The notes beneath the pieces were generated by a model that made no database searches, was not told the DNA's origin, and was given only the letters and a program-made list of their open reading frames with translations. This document shows positions 23,861-32,890 of a stretch of 33,532 nt of DNA, in pieces; the stretch's first letter is position 1; every line of letters begins with the position of its first letter. The position numbers were made by a program, and so were the translations under genes. The stretch spans positions 1-33,532 of the forward strand of contig JAYWIG010000294.1 of NCBI GenBank assembly GCA_043789035.1, in the 5' to 3' direction. This stretch comes from JAYWIG01 sp043789035. GTDB taxonomy: Bacteria > Pseudomonadota > Gammaproteobacteria > Burkholderiales > Burkholderiaceae_E.

Positions 23861-25456
23861 TTAAATCTTGGTGAACGACAATCGTTCAAACCCTGCAATA
23901 CGCTCAACTCGTAAATCTAAGCGTGCGAAATACATTTCATCGGCTTCCCGCACCTGGATCTCACAAGGCAGCTTGCAACGCCCTGCCGGTACAAGAACGC
24001 TAGTTGGGCTGTCATCGAGTTCATCGGCATAGAAGCAATAACCGGGCTCGAAACGTTCGGAGTCCGGTAGTCTCATATCAATAGCCCTGCCCATCCCGTT
24101 CAATGTCCTTATGCTAAGCGAGGTTTCATGACGTGGAGCAAGATCGCTACCGGTCAATTGCGAGCACTCAGCAACCACGCCCACAATCAACTCGCTCGGT
24201 CTAGCCTTCTTTGTTGACAGAGCAACAAGCGAACCAATGCTGGCAACCGGCAAAGCTGATTTACGCCGAATCGTTTTCGTACTCGCGAAATACTGAACGC
24301 TTTCAGCCTGAGAGCGAACAAACCAGCTTTGTGAACTAGGGCTAGTTTGATCGGGCGTTTCATTACACTTTACATCACCCTTCACATTACCAACAGGCAA
24401 GCCCAGTCGCATTGCAACCTCTAATACTGGCCCGTGCCTTTTGTCGGTTGCGTCAATCCATTCACATTTACCCCAGGCGGCCTCTAGGCTATTCAACAAT
24501 TCAACGACCTGCGGCATCGTTACACCTGCGGGTAGCCCAGATTGTTTGGTCGACATCGGGTCAGATATTTCGCTACGCCGCTCCACTAGGCTACGTACCA
24601 GTTTGTAAGTATCAAACCTAACTAGGTGCTCCTTCGTGAGAGCCACACTTGGGCCCTGACTATTCTCCTTACGGCTATGGTTTGAATCAATCCGAAAACC
24701 GACTTTGGCCGCCCACTTACGCGCTAACTTGTCTACGATCTGCAACTCAATTTGGTTGCGCCCAAAGGGCATGGCCAACCACAACAATACTGGGTAGACA
24801 TAAAGCGCTCGGGCGGTATTAGGTCGAATAAGAGCGCTAGAGTCCGGTAATGCCTCGTCAAGAAAGGTACTCACGCGAAGGTGTCTTGCCATCACGCAAA
24901 GTTCATCCCATTCAATCGGATCGAGAGTCACCTGGTGCATCAGCGAAAACGCAATCATACGACTTTGGCAATCGAGCGCTCTAGCCAGCGGCATTACCGT
25001 ACGTAAGGAGTTGGCGGTACCGGGAATAACCGTACGCGTCTGCAAGCCCTCATCCTCTAATAGCCCCATGTAAATGCGTTTGTAATGATTTCGCATCGCT
25101 TTGTAGGCGAGCATTACTCGACGTAGCGGCTCCCAATCGGCTGTCGAAATTGGCACGCCTCGCTTTGCGGCTGGCGCAATGCGCAGCTTATCGAAACCTT
25201 CGATCGCAGCCGCTCGAATCTGCTCCAGCATCTCGAACCCTTCCTCAGCTGAAACCTTCATTCGACCAAAATCATGAATTAAACTTGCGACCGTTTGGAG
25301 GAGCATTGAAGTACGCGGCGGCTGACCGTTTTCCATGCTTTCTTTAAGGTGTGTTTTTTCGTTCGTTCTATCATATTGCCTTGCTCGCTCTAAAAGATCA
25401 CGGCAGCCAATGGCATCGCGAACTCTGGCGATTTCAATTAAATTTCCTGCACCCAT
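23861..25456 (-). CDS. Large protein of unknown function (531 residues)
   Basis: 531 residues, ATG at 25456 with AGGGAA about eight bases upstream. No signal peptide or membrane helix is visible, so it is probably cytoplasmic. The first 250 residues are helical with many Arg/Glu/Leu, including a LIHDFGRMKVSAEEGFEML segment and a ANSLRTVMPLARALD stretch. The middle is polar and linker-like (about 255-330), and the last 130 residues look beta-rich (IGSLVALSTKK, VVAECSQL, YCFYADEL, VLVPAGRCKLPCEIQVR), perhaps a PilZ-like or other barrel fold. I do not recognise the family. A good sigma70-like promoter lies 26-55 bases upstream, and the next gene on this strand is the DUF971-ubiE operon 47 bases away. 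Function unknown. Confidence 0.8.
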   Translation of the reverse strand: MGAGNLIEIARVRDAIGCRDLLERARQYDRTNEKTHLKESMENGQPPRTSMLLQTVASLIHDFGRMKVSAEEGFEMLEQIRAAAIEGFDKLRIAPAAKRGVPISTADWEPLRRVMLAYKAMRNHYKRIYMGLLEDEGLQTRTVIPGTANSLRTVMPLARALDCQSRMIAFSLMHQVTLDPIEWDELCVMARHLRVSTFLDEALPDSSALIRPNTARALYVYPVLLWLAMPFGRNQIELQIVDKLARKWAAKVGFRIDSNHSRKENSQGPSVALTKEHLVRFDTYKLVRSLVERRSEISDPMSTKQSGLPAGVTMPQVVELLNSLEAAWGKCEWIDATDKRHGPVLEVAMRLGLPVGNVKGDVKCNETPDQTSPSSQSWFVRSQAESVQYFASTKTIRRKSALPVASIGSLVALSTKKARPSELIVGVVAECSQLTGSDLAPRHETSLSIRTLNGMGRAIDMRLPDSERFEPGYCFYADELDDSPTSVLVPAGRCKLPCEIQVREADEMYFARLDLRVERIAGFERLSFTKI

Positions 25457-25481
25457 GGTGATTCCCTAACGACATATTGCG

Positions 25482-25511
25482 ATATCAAAATGGTCTACTC
25501 TTGGGAGTCAA
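25482..25511 (-). promoter_or_regulatory. Candidate sigma70 promoter for the 531-residue gene
   Basis: On the minus strand TTGACT (25506-25511) is followed after 18 bases by TGATAT (25482-25487), or TTGATA with 17 bases. Both boxes match the sigma70 consensus well, and the -10 lies 26 bases before the ATG at 25456. The gene therefore need not depend on the oxidoreductase gene 187 bases upstream. Confidence 0.55.
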
Positions 25512-25643
25512 CGCGCGTGGGAGAACGTCACGTTTGCGTGCTTTTGAAGCCTACAAACGTGTGATCTTTACGACGCTTCTGGAAATAAGCCGACAAATGG
25601 CAGGTGAGCAAGCCTGAACGGCATTACTTCACCCAGAGAACAA

Positions 25644-28600
25644 TTACACCAAAACGCGCTCAATCCCGCCGTCGTTGGCCTGCGCAACAAAGTTTTCAAG
25701 CCACTCGACACCCAATTTATGGCGCGCAATCTCAACAACAATGTAATCGGCTTCAACGCCGGTGTCACCGGTAAAACGATTCAAACCACTCATGCAAGAT
25801 GGGCAAGAGGTCAGGATTTTTACCTCCGTAGCACCTTGCGCCTCTAATGCAGCCGTTCCTTTACGCATTTCTTCTTCCTTGCGGAAACGCACCTGCGTGG
25901 AGATATCCGGTCGGCTAAAGGCAAGCGTTCCAGATTCGCCGCAACACTTGTCATTCTTCTCAATCTTGCCGTTAATTTCACTATTCATGAGCTTATTCAC
26001 CACCGTCATTGGCTGGTAAGTTTTCATCGGCGTATGGCAAGGGTCGTGATACATGTACCGCGTTCCGGTGACGTTATCGAGTTGAACATTCTTCTCGAGC
26101 AAGAACTCGTGAATATCGATAATGCGGCAACCAGGGAAGATTTTTTCGAATTGATAACCCTGCAATTGGTCATAGCAAGTGCCGCAACTTACCACCACCG
26201 TTTTAATGTCGAGGTAGTTTAAGGTGTTGGCCATCCGGTGAAATAACACGCGGTTATCAGTAATGATTTGCTCGGCTTTATCAAACTGCCCGGAGCCACG
26301 CTGCGGATAGCCGCAACATAAGTAACCAGGTGGCAAAACGGTTTGCACCCCAGTTTCCCACAACATCGCTTGGGTTGCTAAGCCAACTTGGGAGAACAGC
26401 CGCTCGGAACCGCAACCGGGGAAGTAAAACACGGCTTCAGAATCAACCGTGGTGGTTTTCGGGTTGCGAATAATCGGTACGTAACGATTGTCTTCAATAT
26501 CAAGCAATGCGCGGGCAGTTTTCTTAGGCAAATTGCCCGGCATCTTTTTGTTGATGAAGTGAATAACCTGCGCTTTTAGTTCCGGCTTACCCACCGTTGC
26601 AGGTGGCTTCTTAGTCTGCGCTTTGGCCGCAATCTTAAATAAGTCATGCGCAAATCGCTGCACCTTAAAGCCCCAACCCATCATCACAGCACGCGCCGCT
26701 TTAATCGTGTCTGGGTCTTTGGCGTTTAAGAAGAACATTGCCGCTGCATTGCCAGGGTTGAATTTCTTCTTGCCCATTTTGCGCAGCAGGTTGCGCATAT
26801 TCATCGTCACTTCGCCGAAGTCGATATCGACCGGGCATGGCGCTTCGCACTTATGGCAAACCGTGCAATGGTCGGCCACATCGGCAAACTCGTCCCAATG
26901 GGCAATCGACACGCCTCGCCGGGTTTGCTCTTCGTAAAGGAAGGCTTCCATTAATAGCGATAACGACAAGATCTTGTTACGCGGGCTGTAAAGCAAATTC
27001 GCTCTTGGCACATGGGTCGCACAAACCGGCTTGCATTTGCCGCAGCGCAAACAGTTCTTTACCGAATCGGCAATGGAACCAATATCGCTTTGCTGCAAGA
27101 TTAGGGATTCAGAACCCATTAAACCAAATGACGGCGTGTAGGCATCGCGCAAATCGCTATGCAGCATTTTGCCATTTTCTTCAACCGGCATGAGCTTGCC
27201 TTTGTTGAAGTGGTGGTTAGGGTCTACCCGCAACTTGTAAGCTCGAAACTCGCTAATCTCATCTTCAGTAAGGAATTCAAGCTTGGTGATTCCAATGCCG
27301 TGCTCACCAGAAATAACTCCATCAAGCTCGCGTGCCAAAGCCATAATTCGAACCACCGCTGCATTGGCTTCTTGCAACATCCGATAGTCATCAGAGTTCA
27401 CCGGCAAATTAGTATGCACATTGCCATCACCGGCGTGCATGTGTAATGCAACAAACACCCGCCCACGCAGTACCGATTTGTGAATCGCATCAAACTTGGC
27501 CATGACGGGCGCAAAGGCCTGGCCAGAAAATATTTTTAAAAGCGGTGCTTTAACCTCGGTTTTCCAAGAAACCCGAATGCTACGATCCTGCAACCGATGG
27601 AAAAGCGTTTGCCCGTCGACTTCGCCGTCAGGCGCTAACAATCCAAGCGCTTTGAACTGCGGTACGATCTCAACTAAAGGCTGGTTAATATTGTTGAGTA
27701 AGAAGGCCCAACGCAAGCGTACTTTAGCAACTAACTCTAAGGCTTGCAGGCGACGCTCGTCTACCACATCCTCACTCACCATAGCGCCGTTATTAGCGTT
27801 ATCAAGTGAATCGGACTTACTGACCGGTAACTGGGGGGAATTCAAAAATACTTGAATCTCATCAAGCAAACGTAACTTGTTCGACGTTGAAAGCTCGATA
27901 TTGATTTGCTCGATGCCGTCGGTGTACTCGCCCATGCGAGGCAAGGGAATTACCACGTCTTCATTAATCTTGAAGGCATTGGTGTGTTTTGCAATTGCCG
28001 CCGTTCTTGCCCGATCTAGCCAGAAAGCCTTGCGCGACTCAGCAGACACTGCGACAAACCCTTCACCCGAAGAGCCATTGGCCATTCGGATTACTTCAGA
28101 AGTGGCTTTGGCAACAGCGTCGTCATCAGCGCCCACAATGTCACCAATCAGCACCATCTTGGGCAAGCCACCTCGCTTTGATTTAGTGGTGTAACCAACC
28201 GCTCGAAGATAACGCTCATCGAGATGTTCGAGGCCAGCTAACAACGAACCGTAGGGCTGTGTGTCAAGGTAGTTTTTAATCGCCACCATAGACGGCACCG
28301 CGTCTCTCGGCTGCCCGAAGAACTCAAGGCAAACCGTTCGAATATTCTTCGGCATCTTGTGCAAGACCCAACGAGCTGACGTGATTAGGCCATCGCAGCC
28401 CTCTTTTTGGATACCCGGCAGCCCAGCGAGGAATTTATCGGTAACGTCTTTACCCAAACCCTGCTTACGAAGTTTTCTGCCCTCAACCGCTAAAGTCTCA
28501 CATTTAATCGGCTCGCCCTTCATCAGGCCATCAGAACCTAATTGCCGTGGCTTATACCAATTAATCTCAAATCGCACTTTTTCTTGGTCGTGAATCTTGC

Positions 28601-29675
28601 CGAGGTTGTGATCGAGACGGGTCACTTCTAACCAGTTGCCATCCGGGTCAACCATGCGCCACCAAGTCAGATTATCGAGCGCTGTGCCCCATAAAACAGC
28701 CTTCTTTCCACCCGCATTCATCGCAACGTTGCCACCAATGCAGGACGCATCTAGCGACGTTGGGTCTACCGCAAATACATAACCGGCTTGATCGGCGGCA
28801 TCCGTGACGCGTCGCGTAACAACACCAGCTTCTGAAAAAATCGTCGCTACTGGTTCATTTGTCGCTTGCCCTAAATACGTCACATGGCCGGGTAATTTTT
28901 GCAGTTGAATGCTACCTAGAGCTTCGAGCTTCTCGGTATTTATGACTGCCGACCAAGGTGTTAGCGGAATTGCGCCACCCGTGTAGCCCGTACCGCCGCC
29001 ACGCGGAATAATAGTTAAACCAAGCTCAATGCAATTGGCCACCATCTGGGCAATTTCGAACTCAGTATCCGGCGTCAACACCACAAATGGGTATTCGACT
29101 CGCCAGTCAGTGGCGTCGGTAACATGAGAGACTCGCGACAAACCATCGAATTTAATGTTGTCTTTTTCAGTGTGTTTACCGAGCACTTTACGAGTGCGCG
29201 TTCGCAGCGCCGCTACCTTTTCGAAATCCTTCTCAAAAGTCACTACCGCCTTTTGCGCTAAGGCTAATAACTCACCTACCGCGTTATCTTGTTCACGTGC
29301 CTGAGCAGATTGTGACGCCGCACCACCACTATCACTTACGCGCCGCTTTTCAACCTCACTCAACCGGTGTTTCAGCGCCTCAACCAAAGACTCTCTACGG
29401 CCGCGATTGCCGAGCAAGTCATCCTGCAAATACGGATTGCGATTTACCACCCAAATATCGCCCAACACCTCATACAACATGCGCGCACTGCGCCCGGTAC
29501 GACGTTCCGCCCTTAGCGTCTCGATAAGTTGCCAAGCCCGTTCGCCGAGCAAACGAATGACAATTTCCCGGTCGGAAAACGACGTGTAGTTGTAGGGGAT
29601 TTCTCGAAGGCGAGGCGCACTCTCTGCTGGTTGGCGCAGAGCCATCGCAGTAATTGGATTTAAAGGAGCATTCAT
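25644..29675 (-). CDS. DUF3683 - FAD-linked oxidase - 4Fe-4S - CCG fusion oxidoreductase
   Basis: 1343 residues. Order of parts: DUF3683 (about 23-90, RLREIPYNYTSFSDREIVIR); a PCMH-type FAD domain (about 190-350) with PRGGGTGYTGGA (224-235) and IGGNVAMNAGGKKA (313-326); a FAD-linked oxidase C-terminal domain with HMHAGDGNVHTN (745-756) and GEHGIG (790-795); two 4Fe-4S motifs, C875-x2-C-x2-C-x3-C885 and C937-x2-C-x2-C-x3-C947; then two CCG repeats of the heterodisulfide-reductase type (CCG at 1120-1122 and 1244-1246). This resembles a GlcD-like 2-hydroxy acid dehydrogenase fused to GlpC/LldE-like Fe-S subunits, so it may oxidise D-lactate, glycolate or D-2-hydroxyglutarate and pass electrons to the quinone pool. 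A Ser/Asn-rich insert lies at about 613-640. The substrate is not known. Confidence 0.92.
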   Translation of the reverse strand: MNAPLNPITAMALRQPAESAPRLREIPYNYTSFSDREIVIRLLGERAWQLIETLRAERRTGRSARMLYEVLGDIWVVNRNPYLQDDLLGNRGRRESLVEALKHRLSEVEKRRVSDSGGAASQSAQAREQDNAVGELLALAQKAVVTFEKDFEKVAALRTRTRKVLGKHTEKDNIKFDGLSRVSHVTDATDWRVEYPFVVLTPDTEFEIAQMVANCIELGLTIIPRGGGTGYTGGAIPLTPWSAVINTEKLEALGSIQLQKLPGHVTYLGQATNEPVATIFSEAGVVTRRVTDAADQAGYVFAVDPTSLDASCIGGNVAMNAGGKKAVLWGTALDNLTWWRMVDPDGNWLEVTRLDHNLGKIHDQEKVRFEINWYKPRQLGSDGLMKGEPIKCETLAVEGRKLRKQGLGKDVTDKFLAGLPGIQKEGCDGLITSARWVLHKMPKNIRTVCLEFFGQPRDAVPSMVAIKNYLDTQPYGSLLAGLEHLDERYLRAVGYTTKSKRGGLPKMVLIGDIVGADDDAVAKATSEVIRMANGSSGEGFVAVSAESRKAFWLDRARTAAIAKHTNAFKINEDVVIPLPRMGEYTDGIEQINIELSTSNKLRLLDEIQVFLNSPQLPVSKSDSLDNANNGAMVSEDVVDERRLQALELVAKVRLRWAFLLNNINQPLVEIVPQFKALGLLAPDGEVDGQTLFHRLQDRSIRVSWKTEVKAPLLKIFSGQAFAPVMAKFDAIHKSVLRGRVFVALHMHAGDGNVHTNLPVNSDDYRMLQEANAAVVRIMALARELDGVISGEHGIGITKLEFLTEDEISEFRAYKLRVDPNHHFNKGKLMPVEENGKMLHSDLRDAYTPSFGLMGSESLILQQSDIGSIADSVKNCLRCGKCKPVCATHVPRANLLYSPRNKILSLSLLMEAFLYEEQTRRGVSIAHWDEFADVADHCTVCHKCEAPCPVDIDFGEVTMNMRNLLRKMGKKKFNPGNAAAMFFLNAKDPDTIKAARAVMMGWGFKVQRFAHDLFKIAAKAQTKKPPATVGKPELKAQVIHFINKKMPGNLPKKTARALLDIEDNRYVPIIRNPKTTTVDSEAVFYFPGCGSERLFSQVGLATQAMLWETGVQTVLPPGYLCCGYPQRGSGQFDKAEQIITDNRVLFHRMANTLNYLDIKTVVVSCGTCYDQLQGYQFEKIFPGCRIIDIHEFLLEKNVQLDNVTGTRYMYHDPCHTPMKTYQPMTVVNKLMNSEINGKIEKNDKCCGESGTLAFSRPDISTQVRFRKEEEMRKGTAALEAQGATEVKILTSCPSCMSGLNRFTGDTGVEADYIVVEIARHKLGVEWLENFVAQANDGGIERVLV

Positions 29676-29864
29676 AGACCGTAGTTTATAGAAAGCGACC
29701 TAGTTATGCAGAAACAAGCCGCGTTAGCAACACTGTTATAGCCTCGCTAATTAACTAAATTTACACTAAAAACAATAGTTTATGAGTTAAATATAAAGCT
29801 TCAAATTAAGTTTGGCGACATTCACAACCCCGCCTTTGAGACGTCTTTGAACACATCTGCCTAC

Positions 29865-29883
29865 AAAAAGCAGGTTTTTCTGC
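29865..29883 (-). terminator. Weak candidate terminator after the YqaA-type gene
   Basis: On the minus strand GCAG (29880-29883) pairs with CTGC (29870-29873) around AAAAAC, followed by five T (29865-29869). It begins three bases after the stop codon. The stem is only four base pairs, so this is tentative. Confidence 0.3.
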
Positions 29884-29886
29884 GAT

Positions 29887-30405
29887 TTACGTCATGCCGA
29901 ATATTCTAGAAAACCCTTCAGAGATGGAACGAATTGCTTTAAGCCACCAAGCATCAGGCACCCAAAGCAGAACGCTAGTCATTACCAAGTAGCGAGTAAA
30001 TTTGCCCAAAGCCATCCAAGCCACACTTGGCCAAAAGGGCAGCTTTAACCAACCAGCTACCGCGCAAAGAGGATCGCCTACCGCAGGTAAAAACGCAAAG
30101 AACACGGCCTTGGGCCCAAGCTTCTCAAACCATTTTAGGTAGCGAGATATATCGCCACCATGAACGGCTTTCTTAGCACCCCACCCCATCCAATAATCAA
30201 CTATGCCACCCAGTGTGTTGCCTATGGTTGCAACAAGTATGACCCACCAGAATTGATCAGGGTTCAGCTTTACATAACCAAAAACCACAGGCTCCGAGCC
30301 TAGTGGAAGCAAAGTTGCTGAGAGAAACGCAATCAGAAACACTGAGCCCAAGCCGTTTTTCGGCAAGGCAAACCACTCGATCATTTTGCTGACAATCTCT
30401 TCCAT
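29887..30405 (-). CDS. YqaA-type SNARE-associated (DedA/VTT superfamily) membrane protein
   Basis: 172 residues with about four hydrophobic helices. The family core is visible: FLSATLLPLGSEPVVFGYV, a conserved ATIGNTLGGIVDYWMGWG segment, and FFAFLPAVGDPLCAVAGWLKLPFW, the re-entrant loop of YqaA/DedA proteins with its Gly-Asp-Pro. These inner-membrane proteins are thought to act as lipid scramblases or flippases or in cation/proton balance; the role of the short YqaA branch is not settled. It is divergent from ilvA (50 bases from ilvA's ATG) and the oxidoreductase gene lies 211 bases downstream, so it is probably a single-gene unit. Confidence 0.9.
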   Translation of the reverse strand: MEEIVSKMIEWFALPKNGLGSVFLIAFLSATLLPLGSEPVVFGYVKLNPDQFWWVILVATIGNTLGGIVDYWMGWGAKKAVHGGDISRYLKWFEKLGPKAVFFAFLPAVGDPLCAVAGWLKLPFWPSVAWMALGKFTRYLVMTSVLLWVPDAWWLKAIRSISEGFSRIFGMT

Positions 30406-30455
30406 CGAACCTCATTCGTCAATTGAATCTACTAACCAAGTCTACAATCTGCATC

Positions 30456-31991
30456 ATGACACCAGATTCAAAAACCGATTATTTAAAACGCATTCTGACG
30501 GCAAACGTTTACGATGTAGCGCAAGAAACCCCACTTGAAAAAGCCTCGCAACTATCAAGCAGGCTTGGCCACAATGTATTGCTAAAGCGAGAAGACTTAC
30601 AACCCGTATTCTCATTTAAACTCCGCGGCGCCTATAACAAGATGAGTAAACTCACCTCTGAGCAACGAGCTCGAGGAGTCATTTGCGCGTCGGCGGGCAA
30701 CCATGCACAAGGCGTCGCCCTGGCAGCAGAAAAAATGAAATGCCGCGCGCTCATCGTGATGCCAGTCACCACACCAACTGTCAAAGTGAACGCGGTAAGG
30801 CAACGCGGAGCTGAAGTTGTACTGCATGGCGATTCATTCAGTGACGCTTACAAGCATGCCTTAACTTTAGAACAAGAACAACAACTCACCTTTGTTCATC
30901 CGTTCGATGACCCGGATGTTATCGCTGGTCAAGGAACGATTGGCATGGAAATACTTCGCCAGCACCAAGGGCCCATCGATGCCGTGTTTGTTGCAATCGG
31001 CGGCGGAGGTTTGATTTCAGGTATCGGCGCTTATATCAAGCAAATCCGTCCGGAAATTCGCCTCATTGGCGTGCAATCTGCTGATTCGAACGCGATGGCG
31101 CAATCGCTTGCCATGGGCGAACGTATTGAGTTGACAGATGTTGGCTTGTTTGCCGACGGAACAGCCGTAAAGCTTGTTGGCAAAGAAACTTTTAAGCTCT
31201 GCCAAGAGTTTGTGGATGAAGTGATTTGCGTGAACACCGATGAGATTTGCGCCGCAATCAAAGACGTTTTTCAAGATACACGCTCTATTTTGGAACCCTC
31301 GGGCGCACTAGCCATTGCAGGTGCAAAAGCCTACGCTGAAAGACTAGGTAACAGTGCCAAGGGCCAGACTTGGGTAACCGTCGCATGTGGTGCGAATATG
31401 AATTTTGACCGTCTTCGCTTCGTATCGGAGCGTGCCGAAATTGGCGAGCAGCGAGAAGCAGTGTTCGCAGTTTCAATTCCGGAAAAACGCGGCAGCTTTC
31501 GAGCCTTTTGCGAAGCGGTTGGGCCACGCAACGTCACGGAATTTAATTACCGAATTTCTGATCAGTCGCAGGCTCAGGTATTCGTTGGAGTGCAAACGCA
31601 ATCTAGACAAGAGGGGATTTCAATTGCCAATGTATTTCGCGAAGCTGGGTTGGAAACGCTTGACCTTACGGACGACGAACTAGCGAAGCTGCATCTGCGA
31701 CATTTAGTCGGCGGAAGATCAGCATTAGCGAAGAACGAAAAACTCTTTCGATTCGAATTTCCAGAGCGTCCAGGTGCACTAATGAAGTTTCTTTCGACTA
31801 TGTCACCCAACTGGAATATCTCCTTGTTTCACTACAGAAACCATGGCGCTGACTATGGGCGCATACTGGTTGGTTTACAGGTTCCGCCAACCGAGCTGGC
31901 GTTATTCCAAGAGTTTTTGAATACAACTGGCTATCCGTATCAAGACGAAACTGAACATCCAGCGTACCGATTGTTTTTAGGACCGCAGTAA
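30456..31991 (+). CDS. ilvA: Threonine ammonia-lyase, biosynthetic (IlvA)
   Basis: 511 residues from the ATG at 30456; a TTG at 30423 is in frame but less likely. E. coli IlvA has 514. The PLP-binding Lys is in SFKLRGAYNKM (Lys55), SAGNHAQGVA (79-88) binds the substrate carboxylate, and GGGGL (182-186) holds the PLP phosphate. The C-terminal half (from about 320) carries two ACT-like regulatory domains, with FSIPEKRGSFRAF- and FEFPERPGALMKF-type starts. Having two ACT-like domains marks the anabolic, isoleucine-inhibited form. It deaminates threonine to 2-oxobutanoate for isoleucine synthesis in the cytoplasm. No other ilv gene is nearby. An AT-rich 10-base inverted repeat follows 35 bases after the stop and may end the transcript. 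Confidence 0.97.
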   Translation: MTPDSKTDYLKRILTANVYDVAQETPLEKASQLSSRLGHNVLLKREDLQPVFSFKLRGAYNKMSKLTSEQRARGVICASAGNHAQGVALAAEKMKCRALIVMPVTTPTVKVNAVRQRGAEVVLHGDSFSDAYKHALTLEQEQQLTFVHPFDDPDVIAGQGTIGMEILRQHQGPIDAVFVAIGGGGLISGIGAYIKQIRPEIRLIGVQSADSNAMAQSLAMGERIELTDVGLFADGTAVKLVGKETFKLCQEFVDEVICVNTDEICAAIKDVFQDTRSILEPSGALAIAGAKAYAERLGNSAKGQTWVTVACGANMNFDRLRFVSERAEIGEQREAVFAVSIPEKRGSFRAFCEAVGPRNVTEFNYRISDQSQAQVFVGVQTQSRQEGISIANVFREAGLETLDLTDDELAKLHLRHLVGGRSALAKNEKLFRFEFPERPGALMKFLSTMSPNWNISLFHYRNHGADYGRILVGLQVPPTELALFQEFLNTTGYPYQDETEHPAYRLFLGPQ

Positions 31992-32026
31992 GCGAACTAA
32001 TCCCAAGATATTTTATTCGGGTATGA

Positions 32027-32056
32027 TTTTTGAAAACTTTCAATATTTTTCAAAAA
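32027..32056. repeat. AT-rich 10-base inverted repeat after ilvA
   Basis: TTTTTGAAAA (32027-32036) and TTTTCAAAAA (32047-32056) are perfect inverse complements around a 10-base loop. It lies 36 bases after the ilvA stop. It could be a weak terminator for ilvA (A-T pairs only) or a protein-binding site upstream of the regulator. Confidence 0.55.
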
Positions 32057-32121
32057 TTAACCCTGTCGCCTGTATTCCTAACGATAACTCACACGTTACT
32101 TTAGATTGTAGCCAAGTAAGG

Positions 32122-32177
32122 TTGGTTTGCATGGAGCGACGTTGGTATCATCTGTTGTAAACCAATACCTTGGTATC
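32122..32177. repeat. Direct and inverted repeats upstream of the response regulator
   Basis: TTGGTATC occurs at 32142-32149 and again at 32170-32177, 28 bases apart. TTGGTTT (32122-32128) is matched by AAACCAA (32159-32165), and ATACC-TT-GGTAT at 32165-32176 forms a small palindrome. The block lies 27-82 bases before the regulator ATG, where an autoregulatory binding site would be expected. Confidence 0.5.
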
Positions 32178-32203
32178 TAATCTTCTTTCGTATTGAGATC
32201 GCT

Positions 32204-32890
32204 ATGCGCATTGCAGCCCTTGACGATGACCCCCAACAATTAGCAGCTTTAGCACTTGTGCTCAAAGAGGCTGGCTTCAACTTTAAGTCGTACAACACGG
32301 CTAAGGAGTTCATGCTTGACATTCGTCGCGAAAGCTTCGATGCGGTACTGCTTGACTGGGTTCTCGGCGAATCTAACGGTATTGAAGTCGTCAAAGCTCT
32401 TCGCGCAGTCCCTGAGTTCGCTCGATTGCCTGTTATCTTTATGACAGCCAAAGACGAAGAAAAGGACGTTGTCGAAGCACTAAGCGCTGGTGCGGATGAC
32501 TTCTTAAACAAGCCTATTCGTGGCGCAGAGCTTATCGCTCGTATCAAGGCGGCCACGCGCCGATTAGCACCGGTTGCAGAGGATGCAAAAATATTCGAGA
32601 CTGACCGATTTAAGTTTGATTTACGCCTTCATCAATGCTGGAATGACGGCGTGGAAGTTGACCTTACCCAAAAAGAATTCAATTTAGCCATACTGCTATT
32701 GCAAAACGTTGGCCGGGCACTTTCGCGCGGCTACTTACTAGAACGAGTTTGGGGACGGGAAACAGAGGTGCCATCACGCACGATGGATACGCATGTTTCA
32801 AGGGTGCGTACTCGCTTAGATTTGCGACCAGAACGAGGCTATCTTCTTTCTCCAGTTTACAGTTATGGCTATCGACTTGAAAAGCTTTAA
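32204..32890 (+). CDS. OmpR/PhoB-family response regulator
   Basis: 228 residues. The receiver domain has Asp7-Asp9, the phosphoacceptor Asp51 (LLDWVLG), Thr81 and Lys103 (LNKP), so it should be phosphorylated normally. The C-terminal winged helix carries the VDLTQKEFNLAILLLQNVGRAL segment, SRGYLLERVWG, and SRTMDTHVSRVRTRL, the DNA-recognition helix of the OmpR type. It ends YSYGYRLEKL. No sensor kinase is found in the window. The gene overlaps the start of a LysM-FecR gene by 26 bases, so both are probably co-transcribed, and the kinase may lie further right. The GAGA before the ATG is a weak Shine-Dalgarno. Repeats just upstream suggest autoregulation, which is inference. Confidence 0.95.
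   Translation: MRIAALDDDPQQLAALALVLKEAGFNFKSYNTAKEFMLDIRRESFDAVLLDWVLGESNGIEVVKALRAVPEFARLPVIFMTAKDEEKDVVEALSAGADDFLNKPIRGAELIARIKAATRRLAPVAEDAKIFETDRFKFDLRLHQCWNDGVEVDLTQKEFNLAILLLQNVGRALSRGYLLERVWGRETEVPSRTMDTHVSRVRTRLDLRPERGYLLSPVYSYGYRLEKL

Noticed and set aside
29676..29886. A promoter for the giant oxidoreductase gene in the AT-rich gap
   Set aside because: Several TATAA-like sequences occur, but none has a -35 box at an acceptable distance, so no site is called.
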